From Caballeronia sp. LZ062 (GTDB lineage: Bacteria; Pseudomonadota; Gammaproteobacteria; Burkholderiales; Burkholderiaceae), in NCBI RefSeq assembly GCF_031450785.1, contig NZ_JARTWB010000002.1, forward strand, positions 1,550,001-1,614,000: DNA of 64,000 nt, written 5' to 3'. Positions 37,066-48,231 of this stretch are shown one piece after another. The notes below the pieces were generated by a model, which worked only from the letters and a program-made list of their open reading frames with translations, had not been told where the DNA came from and searched no databases. Positions within the stretch are counted from its first letter, which is position 1. Every line of letters begins with the position of its first letter. The translations under genes and the position numbers were made by a program.

Positions 37066-40000
37066 ATGAATCCCTCCCGCTTATTTATTCTGCGTCCGGT
37101 CGGCACGGCGCTTCTGATGGCGGCGATCATGCTCGTCGGCCTCGTCGCGCTGCGCTTTCTGCCGCTGTCCGCGCTGCCCGCCGTCGATTACCCGACTATT
37201 CAGGTGCAGACCTTCTACCCCGGCGCCTCGCCGGATGTGATGACTTCCAGCGTGACCGCGCCACTCGAGAAGCAGTTCGGGCAGATGGCGAGCCTGAACC
37301 AGATGTCGTCGCAGAGTTCGGCGGGGGCATCGGTCATCACGTTGCAGTTCAGCCTCGACTTGCCGCTCGATATCGCCGAGCAGGAAGTGCAGGCCGCCAT
37401 CAACGCGGCGGGCAACCTGCTGCCGTCCGACCTGCCCGCCCCGCCGATCTACGCGAAGGTCAACCCCGCCGACGCGCCGATCATGACGCTCGCCGTCAGT
37501 TCGAAGACGCTGCCGCTCACGCAGGTACAGGATCTCGCGGACACGCGGCTCGGGCAGAAGATTTCGCAGGTCGCGGGCGTGGGCCTCGTGTCGGTGAGCG
37601 GCGGCAACCGCCCGGCGGTGCGCATTCAGGCCAATACGCGCGCGCTCGCCTCCTACGGGCTCAATATCGACGATCTGCGCACCACGATTTCAAACCTCAA
37701 CGTCAACACGCCGAAGGGCAATTTCGACGGCCCGACGCGCGCCTACACCATCAACGCGAACGATCAGCTCACCGACGCGAACGCGTACAAGAGCGCGGTC
37801 GTCGCGTATCGCAACGGGCGGCCGGTGATGCTGACGGACGTCGCGACCATCGTGCAGGGACCGGAGAACACGAAGCTCGGCGCGTGGGTCGATTCCACGC
37901 CCGCCATTATCCTGAACGTGCAGCGTCAGCCGGGCGCGAACGTCATTCAGGTGGTGGACGGCATCAAGAAGCTGCTGCCGCAGTTGCAGCAGTCGCTGCC
38001 GGCCGCGCTCGACGTGCGCGTGGTCACGGACCGCACCACGACCATTCGCGCGTCGGTTCGCGACGTGCAGTTCGAGCTGGCGTTGTCCGTCGTGCTGGTC
38101 GTGCTCGTCATTTATCTCTTCCTCGCCAACGTCTACGCGACCATCATTCCGAGCTTGTCCGTGCCGCTCTCGCTCGTCGGCACGCTCGCGGTCATGTACC
38201 TGTGCGGCTTCTCGCTCGACAATCTCTCGCTGATGGCGCTCACCATCGCGACAGGCTTCGTCGTCGACGACGCCATCGTGATGATCGAGAACATCGCGCG
38301 TTACGTGGAGGAAGGCGAATCTCCGCTCGAAGCCGCGCTGAAAGGCTCGCGGCAGATCGGCTTCACGATCATTTCGCTCACGGTGTCGCTCATCGCGGTG
38401 CTGATTCCGCTGCTCTTCATGGGCGATGTCGTCGGGCGGCTCTTCCACGAATTCGCGATCACGCTCGCCGTGACCATCGTCATTTCGGCGATCGTGTCGC
38501 TCACGCTCGTGCCGATGATGTGCGCGAAGCTGCTGCGCCACACGCCGCCCAAGGACAGCAAGCGTTTCGAGGCGCGCGCGCATCGGTTCATCGATTACGT
38601 CATCGGCCGTTACGCGGTGGCGCTGGAATGGGTGCTCGACCGGCAGCGTTCGACGCTCGTGGTCGCGCTGCTCACGCTCGTGCTCACGGGCGTGCTGTAC
38701 GTGTTCATTCCGAAGGGCTTCTTTCCGACGCAGGACACGGGCGTGATCCAGGCGATCACGCAGGCGCCGCAGGCCGCGTCGTATCAGGCGGTCGCGGAGC
38801 AGCAGCAGGCGCTCGCGGCGAAGATTCTGCAGAATCCGGACGTCGAAAGTCTCACGTCGTTCATTGGCGTGGACGGCACGAACATCACGCTCAACAGCGG
38901 CCGCATGCTCATCAACCTGAAGCCGCGCGACGACCGCAGCAATACGTCGAGCGAAATCATCCGTTCGATCCAGAACGAAGTCGCGGACATTCCGGGCATC
39001 AAGCTCTACATGCAGCCGGTGCAGGATTTGACGATCGACTCCACGGTCAGCCCGACGCAGTATCAGTTCATGCTGACGGACCCGAATCCGTCCGAGTTCG
39101 CGCAATGGGTGCCGAAGCTCGTCGACCGGCTGCAACATACGTCGATCCTGACGGACGTCGCGACCGACCTTCAGCAGAACGGCCAATCGGTGTACGTGGA
39201 AATCGACCGCGAAACGGCGGCGCGCTTCGGCATCACGCCCGCGACCGTGGACAACGCGCTTTACGACGCGTTCGGCCAGCGCATCATTTCGACCATCTTC
39301 ACGCAGTCGAATCAGTACCGCGTGATTCTGGAGAGCGAGCCGACCGACGCGCACTACAGCGAGACGCTCAACGGCATCTACCTGCCCTCTTCCACCGCGA
39401 CGAACGGACAGGTGCCGCTCTCGGCCATCGCCAAGTTCCACGAGCGCGCCGCGCCCTTGCTCGTCACGCATCTCGGGCAGTTTCCGGCGACCACCGTCTC
39501 CTTCAACCTCGCGAAGGGCGCGTCGCTCGGCGCGGCCGTCAAGGCCATCGAAGAGGCGAAGAACGAGATCGGCTTGCCGGCGTCGTTCCAGATCCGCTAT
39601 CAGGGCGCGGCGCTCGCGTTCCAGGCGTCGCTCTCGAACGAACTGTTCCTGATTCTTGCGGCCATCGTCACGATGTATATCGTGCTCGGCGTGTTGTACG
39701 AGAGCTTCATCCATCCGATCACCATTCTGTCTACGCTGCCCTCGGCGGGCGTCGGCGCGCTGCTTTCGCTGATGATCACCGGGCACGATCTCGACATCAT
39801 CGGGATCATCGGCATCGTGCTTTTGATCGGCATCGTCAAGAAGAACGCGATCATGATGATCGACTTCGCGCTCGAAGCCGAACGCGAGCAAGGCAAGCCG
39901 CCGCGCGAGGCGATTTTTCAGGCGTGTCTGTTGCGCTTTCGCCCGATTCTCATGACGACGATGGCCGCGCTGCTCGGCGCGCTGCCGCTGATGCTCGGCT

Positions 40001-40191
40001 GGGGCGCGGGTTCGGAGCTGCGCCATCCGCTCGGGATTGCGATTGTCGGCGGGTTGATCGTGTCGCAGTTGCTCACGCTCTTCACGACGCCCGTGATCTA
40101 CCTCGGCTTCGATTCGCTCGGGCGCAAGCTGCGCGCGCGCTTCGGCGGCGATGGCATGAGCGCGCCGCGTCCGGCGGGCGACGTGGAGTAA
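37066..40191 (+). CDS. mdtB: RND efflux inner-membrane pump MdtB
   Basis: The 1041-residue product is an HAE1-type RND pump. Twelve helices and two large periplasmic loops are evident. The proton-relay Asp pair lies in [20 protein letters not shown], and [20 protein letters not shown] is the matching second-half block. It starts [20 protein letters not shown], 16 bp after mdtA, and mdtC follows after 3 bp. In enterobacteria MdtB and MdtC form a heterotrimer that exports bile salts and other drugs; this function is carried over from the family. Confidence 0.95.
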   Translation: MNPSRLFILRPVGTALLMAAIMLVGLVALRFLPLSALPAVDYPTIQVQTFYPGASPDVMTSSVTAPLEKQFGQMASLNQMSSQSSAGASVITLQFSLDLPLDIAEQEVQAAINAAGNLLPSDLPAPPIYAKVNPADAPIMTLAVSSKTLPLTQVQDLADTRLGQKISQVAGVGLVSVSGGNRPAVRIQANTRALASYGLNIDDLRTTISNLNVNTPKGNFDGPTRAYTINANDQLTDANAYKSAVVAYRNGRPVMLTDVATIVQGPENTKLGAWVDSTPAIILNVQRQPGANVIQVVDGIKKLLPQLQQSLPAALDVRVVTDRTTTIRASVRDVQFELALSVVLVVLVIYLFLANVYATIIPSLSVPLSLVGTLAVMYLCGFSLDNLSLMALTIATGFVVDDAIVMIENIARYVEEGESPLEAALKGSRQIGFTIISLTVSLIAVLIPLLFMGDVVGRLFHEFAITLAVTIVISAIVSLTLVPMMCAKLLRHTPPKDSKRFEARAHRFIDYVIGRYAVALEWVLDRQRSTLVVALLTLVLTGVLYVFIPKGFFPTQDTGVIQAITQAPQAASYQAVAEQQQALAAKILQNPDVESLTSFIGVDGTNITLNSGRMLINLKPRDDRSNTSSEIIRSIQNEVADIPGIKLYMQPVQDLTIDSTVSPTQYQFMLTDPNPSEFAQWVPKLVDRLQHTSILTDVATDLQQNGQSVYVEIDRETAARFGITPATVDNALYDAFGQRIISTIFTQSNQYRVILESEPTDAHYSETLNGIYLPSSTATNGQVPLSAIAKFHERAAPLLVTHLGQFPATTVSFNLAKGASLGAAVKAIEEAKNEIGLPASFQIRYQGAALAFQASLSNELFLILAAIVTMYIVLGVLYESFIHPITILSTLPSAGVGALLSLMITGHDLDIIGIIGIVLLIGIVKKNAIMMIDFALEAEREQGKPPREAIFQACLLRFRPILMTTMAALLGALPLMLGWGAGSELRHPLGIAIVGGLIVSQLLTLFTTPVIYLGFDSLGRKLRARFGGDGMSAPRPAGDVE

Positions 40192-40194
40192 GGC

Positions 40195-43100
40195 ATGAAC
40201 CTGTCGCGCCTATTCATCGACCGGCCGGTGGCCACGACGCTGCTCGCCGTCGGCATTGCGCTCGCCGGCATGTTCGCGTTCGTGAAGCTGCCCGTCGCGC
40301 CGCTGCCGCAAGTCGATTTCCCGACCATCTCCGTGCAGGCGTCGCTGCCGGGCGCGAGCCCGGAGACCGTGGCGACAAGCGTCGCGAGTCCGCTGGAGCG
40401 GCATCTGGGCAGCATCGCGGACGTGAGCGAAATGACGTCGATGAGTTCCGTGGGCAGCACGCGCATCACGCTGCAATTCGGCCTGAATCGCGACATCGAC
40501 GGCGCCGCGCGCGACGTGCAGGCCGCGATCAACGCCGCGCGCGCCGATCTGCCTACTTCGCTGCGCAGCAATCCGACGTACCACAAGGTCAATCCCGCCG
40601 ACGCGCCCATTCTCGTGCTAGCGCTGTCGTCGCCCACGCGCACGGCGGGCTCGCTCTACGATTCCGCCGCGACCGTGTTGCAACAGACGCTTTCGACGGT
40701 GCCGGGCGTCGGCGAAGTGGACGTGAGCGGCTCGGCGAACCCGGCGGTGCGCGTTGAACTGGAGCCGGGCGCGCTCTTCCACTACGGCATCGGGCTGGAG
40801 GACGTGCGGGCGGCGCTCGCGTCGGCGAACGCGAACAGCCCGAAAGGCGCAATCGAGTTTCAGGGCACGCACGTCCAGCTCTACACCAACGATCAGGCGA
40901 GCAAGGCCGCGCAGTACAAGGACCTCGTGGTCGCATACCGCAACGGTTCGGCGGTGAAGCTCTCGGATGTGGGCGAAGTGGTCGATTCGGTCGAGGACCT
41001 GCGCAATCTCGGCCTCATCAACAACAAGCACGCCGTGCTGGTCATTCTGTACCGGCAACCGGGCGCGAACATCATCGAGACCATCGACCGCGTGAAGGCG
41101 ATGGTGCCGCAACTGCAGGCCGCCCTGCCCGCCGACGTGGAGATCACGCCGACGGCGGACCGCTCGACCACCATCCGTTCGTCGCTGCACGACACCGAAC
41201 TCACGCTCGTGATCGCGGTCGCACTGGTCGTGATGGTCGTGTTCCTGTTCCTGCGCAACTGGCGCGCGACGCTCATTCCGAGCGTCGCCGTGCCGATCTC
41301 GATCATCGGCACTTTCGCCGCGATGTACCTGCTCGGCTTCTCGCTCGACAACCTCTCGCTAATGGCGCTCACCATCGCGACGGGCTTCGTGGTGGACGAC
41401 GCCATCGTCGTGCTCGAAAACATCGCGCGTCATGTCGAAAAAGGCGTGCCGCGCATGCAGGCGGCGATCATCGGCGCGCGGGAAGTCGGCTTCACGGTGC
41501 TGTCCATCAGCGTGTCGCTCGTTGCCGTGTTCCTGCCGATTCTGCTGATGGGCGGCATCGTCGGGCGGCTGTTCCGCGAATTCGCGCTGACGCTCTCGCT
41601 CGCCATCGCGGTGTCGCTCGTCGTGTCGCTCACCGTCACGCCGATGATGTGCTCGCGCCTGCTCGAAGAAGCGCACGAGAAGCGCGAGGAAGGACGCGTC
41701 GCGCGCTGGCTCGAACGGCAATTCGAGCGCATGCAGCGCGGTTATGCGCGCACGCTTGGCTGGGCGCTCGGACATCCGCGCACCATCCTGCTGATTCTGA
41801 TCGCGACCATCGGCCTCAACTTCTATCTGTACGTGATCGTGCCGAAGGGCTTTTTCCCGCAGCAGGACACGGGGCGCATCATCGGCGGCATTCAGGCGGA
41901 CCAGAGCACGTCGTTTCAGGCCATGAAGGTGAAATTCTCGGAGATGATGCGCATCGTCGAGGCCGATCCCGCCGTGGATAGCGTCGCGGGTTTCACGGGC
42001 GGCCGCTCGACCAATTCGGGCTTCATGTTCATTTCGCTCAAGCCGAAGAGTGAGCGCAAGATTTCGGCGGATCAGGTCATCAACCGCCTGCGCCGCCCGC
42101 TTGCGAATGTCGCGGGCGCGCGCACCTTCCTTCAGGCTGTGCAGGACATTCGCGTGGGCGGGCGGCAGTCGAACGCGCAGTATCAGTTCACGCTGCTCTC
42201 GGACACGACCTCCGACCTCTACACGTGGGCGCCGAAGATCACCGAGGCGCTGCAACACCGGGCCGAGCTGACCGATGTAAACTCGGATCAGCAACAAGGC
42301 GGCCTCGAAGCGATGGTGACGTTCGACCGCGCGACCGCCGCGCGCCTGAACATCAAGCCCGCGCAGATCGACAACACGCTCTACGACGCGTTCGGCCAGC
42401 GGCAGGTCTCGACCATCTACAACCCGCTGTCGCAGTATCACGTCGTCATGGAAGTCGCGCCGAAGTACTGGCAAGACCCGGAAATGCTGAAGCAGATCTA
42501 CATCAGCACGTCGGGCGGCACGGCGAGCGGCGCGGCATCGACCAATTCCACGACCACATCCAGCGCGACGAGCACGGCATCGACGTCCGCGACGGGTTCG
42601 ACCGGCGCGGGCGGATCGTCGACCAGCACGGCCGACACGACGGCCGCGCTCGCGCTCGAATCCGTGCGCAATTCCGCGACCAACGCGATCGCGGCGAGCG
42701 GCAAGTCGGGATCGTCGTCCGGCGCGGCAGTGTCCACGTCGAAGGAAACGATGGTACCGCTTTCGGCCATCGCGAAATTCGGCCCGGGCAACACGCCGCT
42801 TTCCGTGAATCACCAGAGTCAGTTCGTCGCCTCGACCATCTCGTTCAACTTGCCGCCGGGCAAGTCGCTCTCGGAGGCGACCGCCGCCATCTACGAAACC
42901 ATGGCCGAACTGGGCGTGCCGCAGACCATCCACGGCAGCTTTCAGGGCACGGCGCAGGCGTTTCAGCAATCGCTCAACGACCAGCCGCTGCTGATTCTCG
43001 CGGCGCTCGCGGCGGTGTACATCGTGCTCGGCATTCTGTACGAGAGCTATATCCACCCGATCACGATTCTTTCCACGCTGCCGTCGGCTGGCATCGGCGC

Positions 43101-43530
43101 GTTGCTGGCGCTGCTGCTCTTTCATACGGAGTTCAGCATCATCGCGCTGATCGCGGTGATTCTGCTGATCGGGATCGTCAAGAAGAACGCGATCATGATG
43201 GTGGACTTCGCCATCGACGCGACGCGCAACGGCGGGAAGAGCTCGCGCGATGCCATCGAGGAAGCGTGCCTGCTGCGCTTTCGCCCGATCATGATGACGA
43301 CCGCCGCCGCGCTGCTCGGCGCGCTGCCGCTCGCGTTCGGCACGGGCGAAGGCTCGGAGATGCGCGCGCCGCTCGGCATCGCGATTGTCGGCGGCCTGAT
43401 CGTGAGTCAGATGCTGACGCTCTACACCACGCCTGTCGTCTATCTGTACATGGACCGCATCCGCGTGCGCGGGGAAGCGCGGCGGGCGCGCCGCAAGGGC
43501 GGCGCGCGTCCTGCAAGCGCGGTCGAATGA
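40195..43530 (+). CDS. mdtC: RND efflux inner-membrane pump MdtC with Ser/Thr-rich insertion
   Basis: The 1111-residue product is the partner of MdtB and shares its RND layout, including [20 protein letters not shown]. The ATG follows GGAGTAAGGC. Against the roughly 1025-1040 residues usual in the family it has about 75 extra residues at about 772-849: a Ser/Thr/Ala/Gly-rich stretch in the second periplasmic loop (the [15 protein letters not shown] region through [11 protein letters not shown]), just before PLSAIAKF. MdtB has no such insertion. No outer-membrane channel gene follows. Confidence 0.95.
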   Translation: MNLSRLFIDRPVATTLLAVGIALAGMFAFVKLPVAPLPQVDFPTISVQASLPGASPETVATSVASPLERHLGSIADVSEMTSMSSVGSTRITLQFGLNRDIDGAARDVQAAINAARADLPTSLRSNPTYHKVNPADAPILVLALSSPTRTAGSLYDSAATVLQQTLSTVPGVGEVDVSGSANPAVRVELEPGALFHYGIGLEDVRAALASANANSPKGAIEFQGTHVQLYTNDQASKAAQYKDLVVAYRNGSAVKLSDVGEVVDSVEDLRNLGLINNKHAVLVILYRQPGANIIETIDRVKAMVPQLQAALPADVEITPTADRSTTIRSSLHDTELTLVIAVALVVMVVFLFLRNWRATLIPSVAVPISIIGTFAAMYLLGFSLDNLSLMALTIATGFVVDDAIVVLENIARHVEKGVPRMQAAIIGAREVGFTVLSISVSLVAVFLPILLMGGIVGRLFREFALTLSLAIAVSLVVSLTVTPMMCSRLLEEAHEKREEGRVARWLERQFERMQRGYARTLGWALGHPRTILLILIATIGLNFYLYVIVPKGFFPQQDTGRIIGGIQADQSTSFQAMKVKFSEMMRIVEADPAVDSVAGFTGGRSTNSGFMFISLKPKSERKISADQVINRLRRPLANVAGARTFLQAVQDIRVGGRQSNAQYQFTLLSDTTSDLYTWAPKITEALQHRAELTDVNSDQQQGGLEAMVTFDRATAARLNIKPAQIDNTLYDAFGQRQVSTIYNPLSQYHVVMEVAPKYWQDPEMLKQIYISTSGGTASGAASTNSTTTSSATSTASTSATGSTGAGGSSTSTADTTAALALESVRNSATNAIAASGKSGSSSGAAVSTSKETMVPLSAIAKFGPGNTPLSVNHQSQFVASTISFNLPPGKSLSEATAAIYETMAELGVPQTIHGSFQGTAQAFQQSLNDQPLLILAALAAVYIVLGILYESYIHPITILSTLPSAGIGALLALLLFHTEFSIIALIAVILLIGIVKKNAIMMVDFAIDATRNGGKSSRDAIEEACLLRFRPIMMTTAAALLGALPLAFGTGEGSEMRAPLGIAIVGGLIVSQMLTLYTTPVVYLYMDRIRVRGEARRARRKGGARPASAVE

Positions 43531-43598
43531 CGTTACGCTGGCATGGGCCGCGAAAATGGCCTACGGTGTTCTGACCGTCCACGCAAGGAGCGTCTCGA

Positions 43599-44258
43599 AT
43601 GAAGGCGATGAAAGTCCTGCTGATCGGCGCGCACGGCCGCACGGGCCGTCATGTCGCGCGGCGCTTGCATGAAGAAGGCATTCCGTTTCGCGCGCTGTTG
43701 CGCAAGTCGGCGCACAAGAGCGAGTTCGCGGCGCTCGGCGCGGAAATCTTGCTCGGCGACCTGACGCACGACTTCTCGCACGCGCTGGACGACATCACGC
43801 ACGTCGTGTACGCGGCGGGTTCCGCCGAATCGGAAGGCGTGAACGAGGAGCGCGACATCGACCGCGATGCCGTCATGCGCACCGCCGATTACGCGAAACG
43901 CCGCCGCGTGCGGCAACTGGTCGTGGTGAGCGCGTTGTCCGCCTATCAGCCGCAGCGCAGTCCGCTCGCGCTGCGCCACTATTCACGCATGAAGCGCGAC
44001 GCCGACGACTACGTTGCGCGCCGCGGCGTGCCCTTCGCGGTTCTGCGGCCCGGCCCGCTCTCGGATGCGCCGGGGCGCGGGACCATCGCGCTCGCCGACG
44101 AACGCGTCGAACAGATGCCGGCGGTGTCGCGGGAAGACGTCGCGGAAGTGGCGGTGCGATGCCTGCTGCTCGGCGTGACGAATCGCACCATCGGCTTCGT
44201 CGGCGGCGACGAGCCTATCGACGATGCGCTCGTTGCGCCCGCTGCTGCAACGGCGTAA
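43599..44258 (+). CDS. NAD(P)-binding atypical SDR (YwnB/NmrA-like)
   Basis: The 219-residue product starts MKAMKVLLIGAHGRTGRHVA with the nucleotide-binding GxxGxxG motif (GAHGRTG), then a Rossmann fold with VVYAAGSAES and VVSALSAY. The pattern fits the NAD(P)H-binding SDR_a5 group. GCAAGGAGCG precedes the ATG. It may reduce a quinone or act as a redox sensor, but no substrate can be inferred. It follows mdtC by 68 bp and is convergent with kdpE. Confidence 0.83.
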   Translation: MKAMKVLLIGAHGRTGRHVARRLHEEGIPFRALLRKSAHKSEFAALGAEILLGDLTHDFSHALDDITHVVYAAGSAESEGVNEERDIDRDAVMRTADYAKRRRVRQLVVVSALSAYQPQRSPLALRHYSRMKRDADDYVARRGVPFAVLRPGPLSDAPGRGTIALADERVEQMPAVSREDVAEVAVRCLLLGVTNRTIGFVGGDEPIDDALVAPAAATA

Positions 44259-44264
44259 GCGCAA

Positions 44265-44963
44265 TCAGCCCACACCGACCAGCCGATAGCCGACGCCGGT
44301 TTCCGTGACGATATGCTCGGGCTGCGCGGCATCGCGTTCGAGCTTCTGCCGCAGATGCGCCATGTAGATGCGCAGGTAATGCGGACTCTCGACATGCGAC
44401 GGTCCCCAGACTTCGCGCAGCAAATGCCGATGCGTCAGCACCCGGCCCGCATCGCGCACGAGCGTCGCGAGCAGGCGGTATTCGATGGGCGTCAGATGAA
44501 CGCTCTCGCCGTTTCGCGTGACGCGCCGTAGCGCGAGATCGACCGTGACATCGCCGAAGCTGACCACGGGCGTTTCGCTCGCCGCCGTCTGATTGCGCCG
44601 TCGCAAGTGCGCGCGGATACGCGCCATCAATTCGGAGACGCCGAAGGGCTTGGTCAGATAATCGTCCGCGCCCGCATCGAGCGCGGCGACTTTCTCTTCT
44701 TCCTGCGTGCGCGCCGAGAGCACGATCACCGGCACTTCGGTCCAAGTTCGCAATTCGCGAATCACGTCGATGCCGTCCGTGTCCGGCAAGCCGAGATCGA
44801 CGATCACGAGATCGGGCTGGCGCGTGGCCGCCGCGATCAGCCCTTGCTGACCGGTCTCGGCCTCGAATACGGTCATCTGCTGCGCTTCGAGCGACACGCG
44901 CACGAAGCGCCGGATCTGCTTTTCGTCTTCGATCAGGACGACGGTGAAGGACGGCTCGCTCAT
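44265..44963 (-). CDS. kdpE: KdpE-type OmpR-family response regulator
   Basis: The 232-residue product has a receiver (acidic pocket E12/D13, phosphoacceptor D56, K105) and an OmpR winged helix (about 130-230, LTPIEYRLLATLVRDAGRVL, then HYLRIYMAHLRQKLE). Sequence blocks such as LIEDEKQIRRFVRVSLE and GADDYLTKPFG are those of KdpE, which activates the high-affinity potassium pump kdpFABC. No kdpD or kdp structural genes lie beside it; the upstream minus-strand gene is a quinone reductase about 50 bp away. Either the partner kinase is elsewhere or this is a KdpE paralogue. Confidence 0.82.
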   Translation of the reverse strand: MSEPSFTVVLIEDEKQIRRFVRVSLEAQQMTVFEAETGQQGLIAAATRQPDLVIVDLGLPDTDGIDVIRELRTWTEVPVIVLSARTQEEEKVAALDAGADDYLTKPFGVSELMARIRAHLRRRNQTAASETPVVSFGDVTVDLALRRVTRNGESVHLTPIEYRLLATLVRDAGRVLTHRHLLREVWGPSHVESPHYLRIYMAHLRQKLERDAAQPEHIVTETGVGYRLVGVG

Positions 44964-45013
44964 CGTTTGTTATGGGGTTATGGAGTCGAGCCGGCCGCGC
45001 GGCGTTCTCGCGC

Positions 45014-45988
45014 TCAAGGCAAAAGAATGGTCGAGCCGGTCGTCTTGCGCGCTTCGAGTTCTTCGTGCGCGCGCGCCGCGTCCGCGAGCGGATAGCGCTG
45101 GCGCACGTTCGTCTTCACCTTGCCGGACGACACGACGTCGAACAGTTCGGCGGCCATCGTGTCCAGGTCGCTGCGCTTGGCGATATAGCTGAAAAGTGTC
45201 GGACGCGTGAAATAGAGCGAGCCGCGCCCGGCGAGTTCCGACGAATCGATGGGCGGCAGCGGCCCGGACGAATTGCCGAAGCTCACGAAGAACCCGAGCG
45301 GCGCGAGGCAATCGAGCGACGCCACGTAGGTGTCCTTGCCGATGGAATCGTAGACGACCGGCACGCCCGCGCCGTTCGTGATCTCGCGCACGCGCTGCGT
45401 GAAGTTCTCGCGCGTATAGACGATCGGGTAGTCGCAGCCGTGCTCTTTTGCAAGCGCCGCCTTTTCGTCCGATCCGACCGTGCCGATGACCGTCGCGCCG
45501 AGCGCCTTCGCCCACTGGCATGCGAGCATGCCGACGCCGCCTGCCGCCGCGTGGATCAGCACCGTGTCGCCCGCCTTCACGCGGTACGTGCGACGCAGCA
45601 AATACTGCGCCGTCAGCCCTTGCAGCATGATCGACGCGGCGTCTTCATAGCCGATCGCCTCCGGCAGCTTGACGACGTAATCCGCCGCCATCACGCGCTC
45701 TTGCGCATACGCGCCCGGCGGACGCGACGCATACGCCACGCGGTCGCCCGGCTTGAACTGCGTGACGCCCTCGCCTACGGCCGTTACCTCGCCCGCGCCT
45801 TCCATGCCGAGGCCGCCGGGCAGCGGCATCGGATAAAGGCCGGTGCGGAAATACACGTCGATGAAATTGAGCCCCACCGCATGATGCTTCACGCGGATTT
45901 CGCCCTTGCCCGGCTCGCCCACGTTCACATCGACCCATTTCATCACTTCGGGGCCGCCAGTCTTGTCGAATCGGATTGCCTTGGTCAT
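45014..45988 (-). CDS. NADPH:quinone reductase (QOR, medium-chain dehydrogenase family)
   Basis: The 324-residue product starts at ATG 45988, with GAAGGAGGCG upstream. It has the GroES-like N-domain (GLNFIDVYFRTGLYPMPLPG) and a nucleotide-binding fold (IHAAAGGVGMLACQWAKALG). The zinc ligands of alcohol dehydrogenases are lacking, as in zeta-crystallin quinone reductases. Length and motifs match Qor. It reduces quinones with one electron. Its position between mgsA and kdpE on the same strand suggests a loose transcription unit. Confidence 0.9.
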   Translation of the reverse strand: MTKAIRFDKTGGPEVMKWVDVNVGEPGKGEIRVKHHAVGLNFIDVYFRTGLYPMPLPGGLGMEGAGEVTAVGEGVTQFKPGDRVAYASRPPGAYAQERVMAADYVVKLPEAIGYEDAASIMLQGLTAQYLLRRTYRVKAGDTVLIHAAAGGVGMLACQWAKALGATVIGTVGSDEKAALAKEHGCDYPIVYTRENFTQRVREITNGAGVPVVYDSIGKDTYVASLDCLAPLGFFVSFGNSSGPLPPIDSSELAGRGSLYFTRPTLFSYIAKRSDLDTMAAELFDVVSSGKVKTNVRQRYPLADAARAHEELEARKTTGSTILLP

Positions 45989-46020
45989 CGCTCGAACGCC
46001 TCCTTCGTTTCGTGGATGCT

Positions 46021-46410
46021 TCAGCGCGCCCGCGTGAGCCGGCCGCGCAACTCGTCGAGAATCATGCGCGCGGTCGACACGTTGGTCGCGCACGGCACGT
46101 TATGCACGTCGCAGGCGCGCACCAGCGCGTTGATGTCAGGCTCGTGCGGCTGCGGCGTCATCGGGTCGCGCAGAAAGATCACGACGTCGACGCGCCCTTC
46201 CGCCAGTTCGCCGCCGATCTGCAAGTCGCCGCCATGCGGGCCGGACAGCTTGCGCTCGACATCCAGCCCGTGCGCCGCCGCGATGCGCGCGCCCGTGGTG
46301 CCGGTCGCGACGAGTTGGCATTGCGCGAGCGTGTCGACATACTCGCCCGCGAGCGCGACGATGTCGTCCTTTTTCATGTCGTGCGCAATCAGCGCGACGC
46401 GTGTGCTCAT
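46021..46410 (-). CDS. mgsA: Methylglyoxal synthase
   Basis: The 129-residue product has the MgsA signature: [14 protein letters not shown] (phosphate-binding loop), [11 protein letters not shown] with the catalytic Asp (about D62), [14 protein letters not shown] (H89/D92) and NVPCATN. It converts dihydroxyacetone phosphate to methylglyoxal and phosphate, bypassing lower glycolysis when phosphate is scarce. It begins [15 protein letters not shown] and has a typical length. It sits 33 bp upstream of the quinone reductase on the same strand, a plausible pairing with aldehyde detoxification. Confidence 0.95.
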   Translation of the reverse strand: MSTRVALIAHDMKKDDIVALAGEYVDTLAQCQLVATGTTGARIAAAHGLDVERKLSGPHGGDLQIGGELAEGRVDVVIFLRDPMTPQPHEPDINALVRACDVHNVPCATNVSTARMILDELRGRLTRAR

Positions 46411-46443
46411 GTGCTGCCTTCTCCCCTCTTGTCGTGTCGCCGG

Positions 46444-47223
46444 TCAGTAGGTGCCAGGATAAGCGCCGCCGTCGATCAATATGTTCTGGCCGATGATATA
46501 GCCGGCGTGGACGCTGCACAGAAACGCGCAGGTTCTGCCGAACTCGTCCGGATTGCCGAAGCGCCCGGCCGGAAGACTCTGCGCGCGACGCGCACGCGCC
46601 TCTTCGATCGAGATGTTCTGCGCCTTCGCCTGCGCCTCGAAGGTGACGGCCACGCGGTCGGTGTCGAAGGTGCCCGGCAGCAGATTGTTGATGGTGACGC
46701 CCGTGGCCGCCACTTTGCGCGCCACGCCCGCGACGAAGCCCGTGAGCCCCGAACGCGCGCCGTTCGACAGGCCGAGCACGTCGATAGGCGCCTTCACCGA
46801 CGAACTCGTGATATTGACGATGCGACCGAAGCCGCGATCGATCATGCCGTCGATGGTCCGCTTGATGAGCTCGATGGGCGTCAGCATGTTCGCTTCGAGC
46901 GCCTTGATCCACATCTCATGCGTGAAGTTGCGGAAGTCGCCCGGCGGCGGGCCGCCCGCGTTGTTCACGAGAATGTCCGGCTCCGGGCAGGCCGCGAGCG
47001 CGGCGTTGTGGCCTTCGGGCGTCGTGATGTCGCAAGCGACGGCCTGTACGGTGACGCCGTACTGCGCGCGGATGCTCGCCGCGGTCGCTTCGAGCGTTTC
47101 GGCGGTGCGCGCCGTAATGACGAGATTCACGCCCTCGGCGGCCAGCGCCTCCGCACAGCCGCGCCCGAGTCCCTTGCTCGCCGCGCAGACGAGCGCGGTG
47201 CGCCCCGCGATTCCCATATCCAT
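46444..47223 (-). CDS. SDR-family oxidoreductase with altered catalytic residues
   Basis: The 259-residue product has the SDR nucleotide-binding GxxxGxG (CAASKGLGRG) and NNAGG motifs and the PG motif (NNLLPGTFDTDR). The catalytic region reads ITSSSVKAPIDVLGLSNGAR: the Ser is kept, but aligned against FabG the YxxxK pair appears as S-N-G-A-R, i.e. Tyr to Ser and Lys to Arg. This places it in an SDR subgroup with a modified active site, possibly still an oxidoreductase. The ending IDGGAYPGTY is normal. Substrate unknown. Confidence 0.85.
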   Translation of the reverse strand: MDMGIAGRTALVCAASKGLGRGCAEALAAEGVNLVITARTAETLEATAASIRAQYGVTVQAVACDITTPEGHNAALAACPEPDILVNNAGGPPPGDFRNFTHEMWIKALEANMLTPIELIKRTIDGMIDRGFGRIVNITSSSVKAPIDVLGLSNGARSGLTGFVAGVARKVAATGVTINNLLPGTFDTDRVAVTFEAQAKAQNISIEEARARRAQSLPAGRFGNPDEFGRTCAFLCSVHAGYIIGQNILIDGGAYPGTY

Positions 47224-47497
47224 CGTCCGTCCTCCATGATCGTCGTTTAGTGTTCGAATCGGTCCGACGCGTCGAAGCGTGGCAACGTTGCACGCGTCGC
47301 AACCCTCTCGCGCATTCTAGAAGAATCGGGGCGGCAACGTCGGCGCCTGCATGGCCGAATCCCGGGCGAATATTCTTAGGTCATGGCGGCCTTTTCGGTA
47401 AACTGTCGCCACTGTCGGCCGGCGCTTGCGAACGCGCGCCGCGCGACCGCCCACGGCAGGACCATCACCCGAGCAGGACGCGCATTGCGCGAGACCC

Positions 47498-48151
47498 ATG
47501 AAACAAGACAGCCGCTTTCCCAATCTCTTCATCCTCAATCACCCGCTGATCCAGCACAAGCTCACCCACATGCGGGACAAGGACACGTCGACGCGCACGT
47601 TCCGCGAGCTGCTGCGGGAAATCACGCTGCTGATGGGCTACGAAATCACGCGCAACCTGCCACTGACGACCAAACGCGTGGAAACGCCGCTCGTCAAAAT
47701 CGACGCGCCGGTGATCGCCGGAAAGAAGCTCGCCATCGTCCCGGTACTGCGCGCGGGCATCGGCATGTCGGACGGCCTGCTCGATCTCGTGCCGTCGGCG
47801 CGCGTCGGGCATATCGGCGTGTATCGCGCGGACGATCATCGGCCGGTGGAATATCTCGTGCGCCTGCCGCCCGATCTCGAGGAGCGCGTTTTCATTCTCT
47901 GCGATCCGATGGTCGCGACCGGGTACTCCGCCGTGCACGCCGTCGACGTGATGAAGCGGCGCAACGTGCAGGACGAAAACATCATTTTCGTGGCGCTGGT
48001 CGCCGCGCCCGAGGGCGTGAAGGTATTCCAGGACGCGCATCCGAACGTGAAGCTCTACGTGGCGTCGCTGGATTCGCATCTGAACGAACACGCGTATATC
48101 GTCCCCGGTCTCGGCGATGCCGGCGACCGCCTGTTCGGCACGAAGAACTGA
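47498..48151 (+). CDS. upp: Uracil phosphoribosyltransferase
   Basis: The 217-residue product makes UMP from uracil and PRPP in pyrimidine salvage. The PRPP-binding loop [10 protein letters not shown] and [14 protein letters not shown] are intact, and the C-terminus ends [11 protein letters not shown] as usual. I set the start at 47498 ([14 protein letters not shown]) because the preceding 24 codons are not family-like. It is monocistronic, with a good terminator at 48201-48231, and divergent from the SDR gene. Confidence 0.96.
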   Translation: MKQDSRFPNLFILNHPLIQHKLTHMRDKDTSTRTFRELLREITLLMGYEITRNLPLTTKRVETPLVKIDAPVIAGKKLAIVPVLRAGIGMSDGLLDLVPSARVGHIGVYRADDHRPVEYLVRLPPDLEERVFILCDPMVATGYSAVHAVDVMKRRNVQDENIIFVALVAAPEGVKVFQDAHPNVKLYVASLDSHLNEHAYIVPGLGDAGDRLFGTKN

Positions 48152-48200
48152 CCGCTCGTCCGCTTATTGCGGCCCCTACCGCCGCCCGACCGCTGCCCGA

Positions 48201-48231
48201 CCGCCGCGCCCTCGCGCGGCGGTTTCGTTTT
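48201..48231 (+). terminator. Intrinsic terminator of upp
   Basis: CCGCCGCG and CGCGGCGG form an 8-bp GC stem with a short loop, followed by TTTCGTTTTC. Confidence 0.75.

Noticed and set aside
37690..40757. Open frames of 778 codons (minus) and 957 codons (plus) over mdtB
   Set aside because: Both are shadows of mdtB in other frames, with Arg/His/Asp-rich non-protein-like composition.
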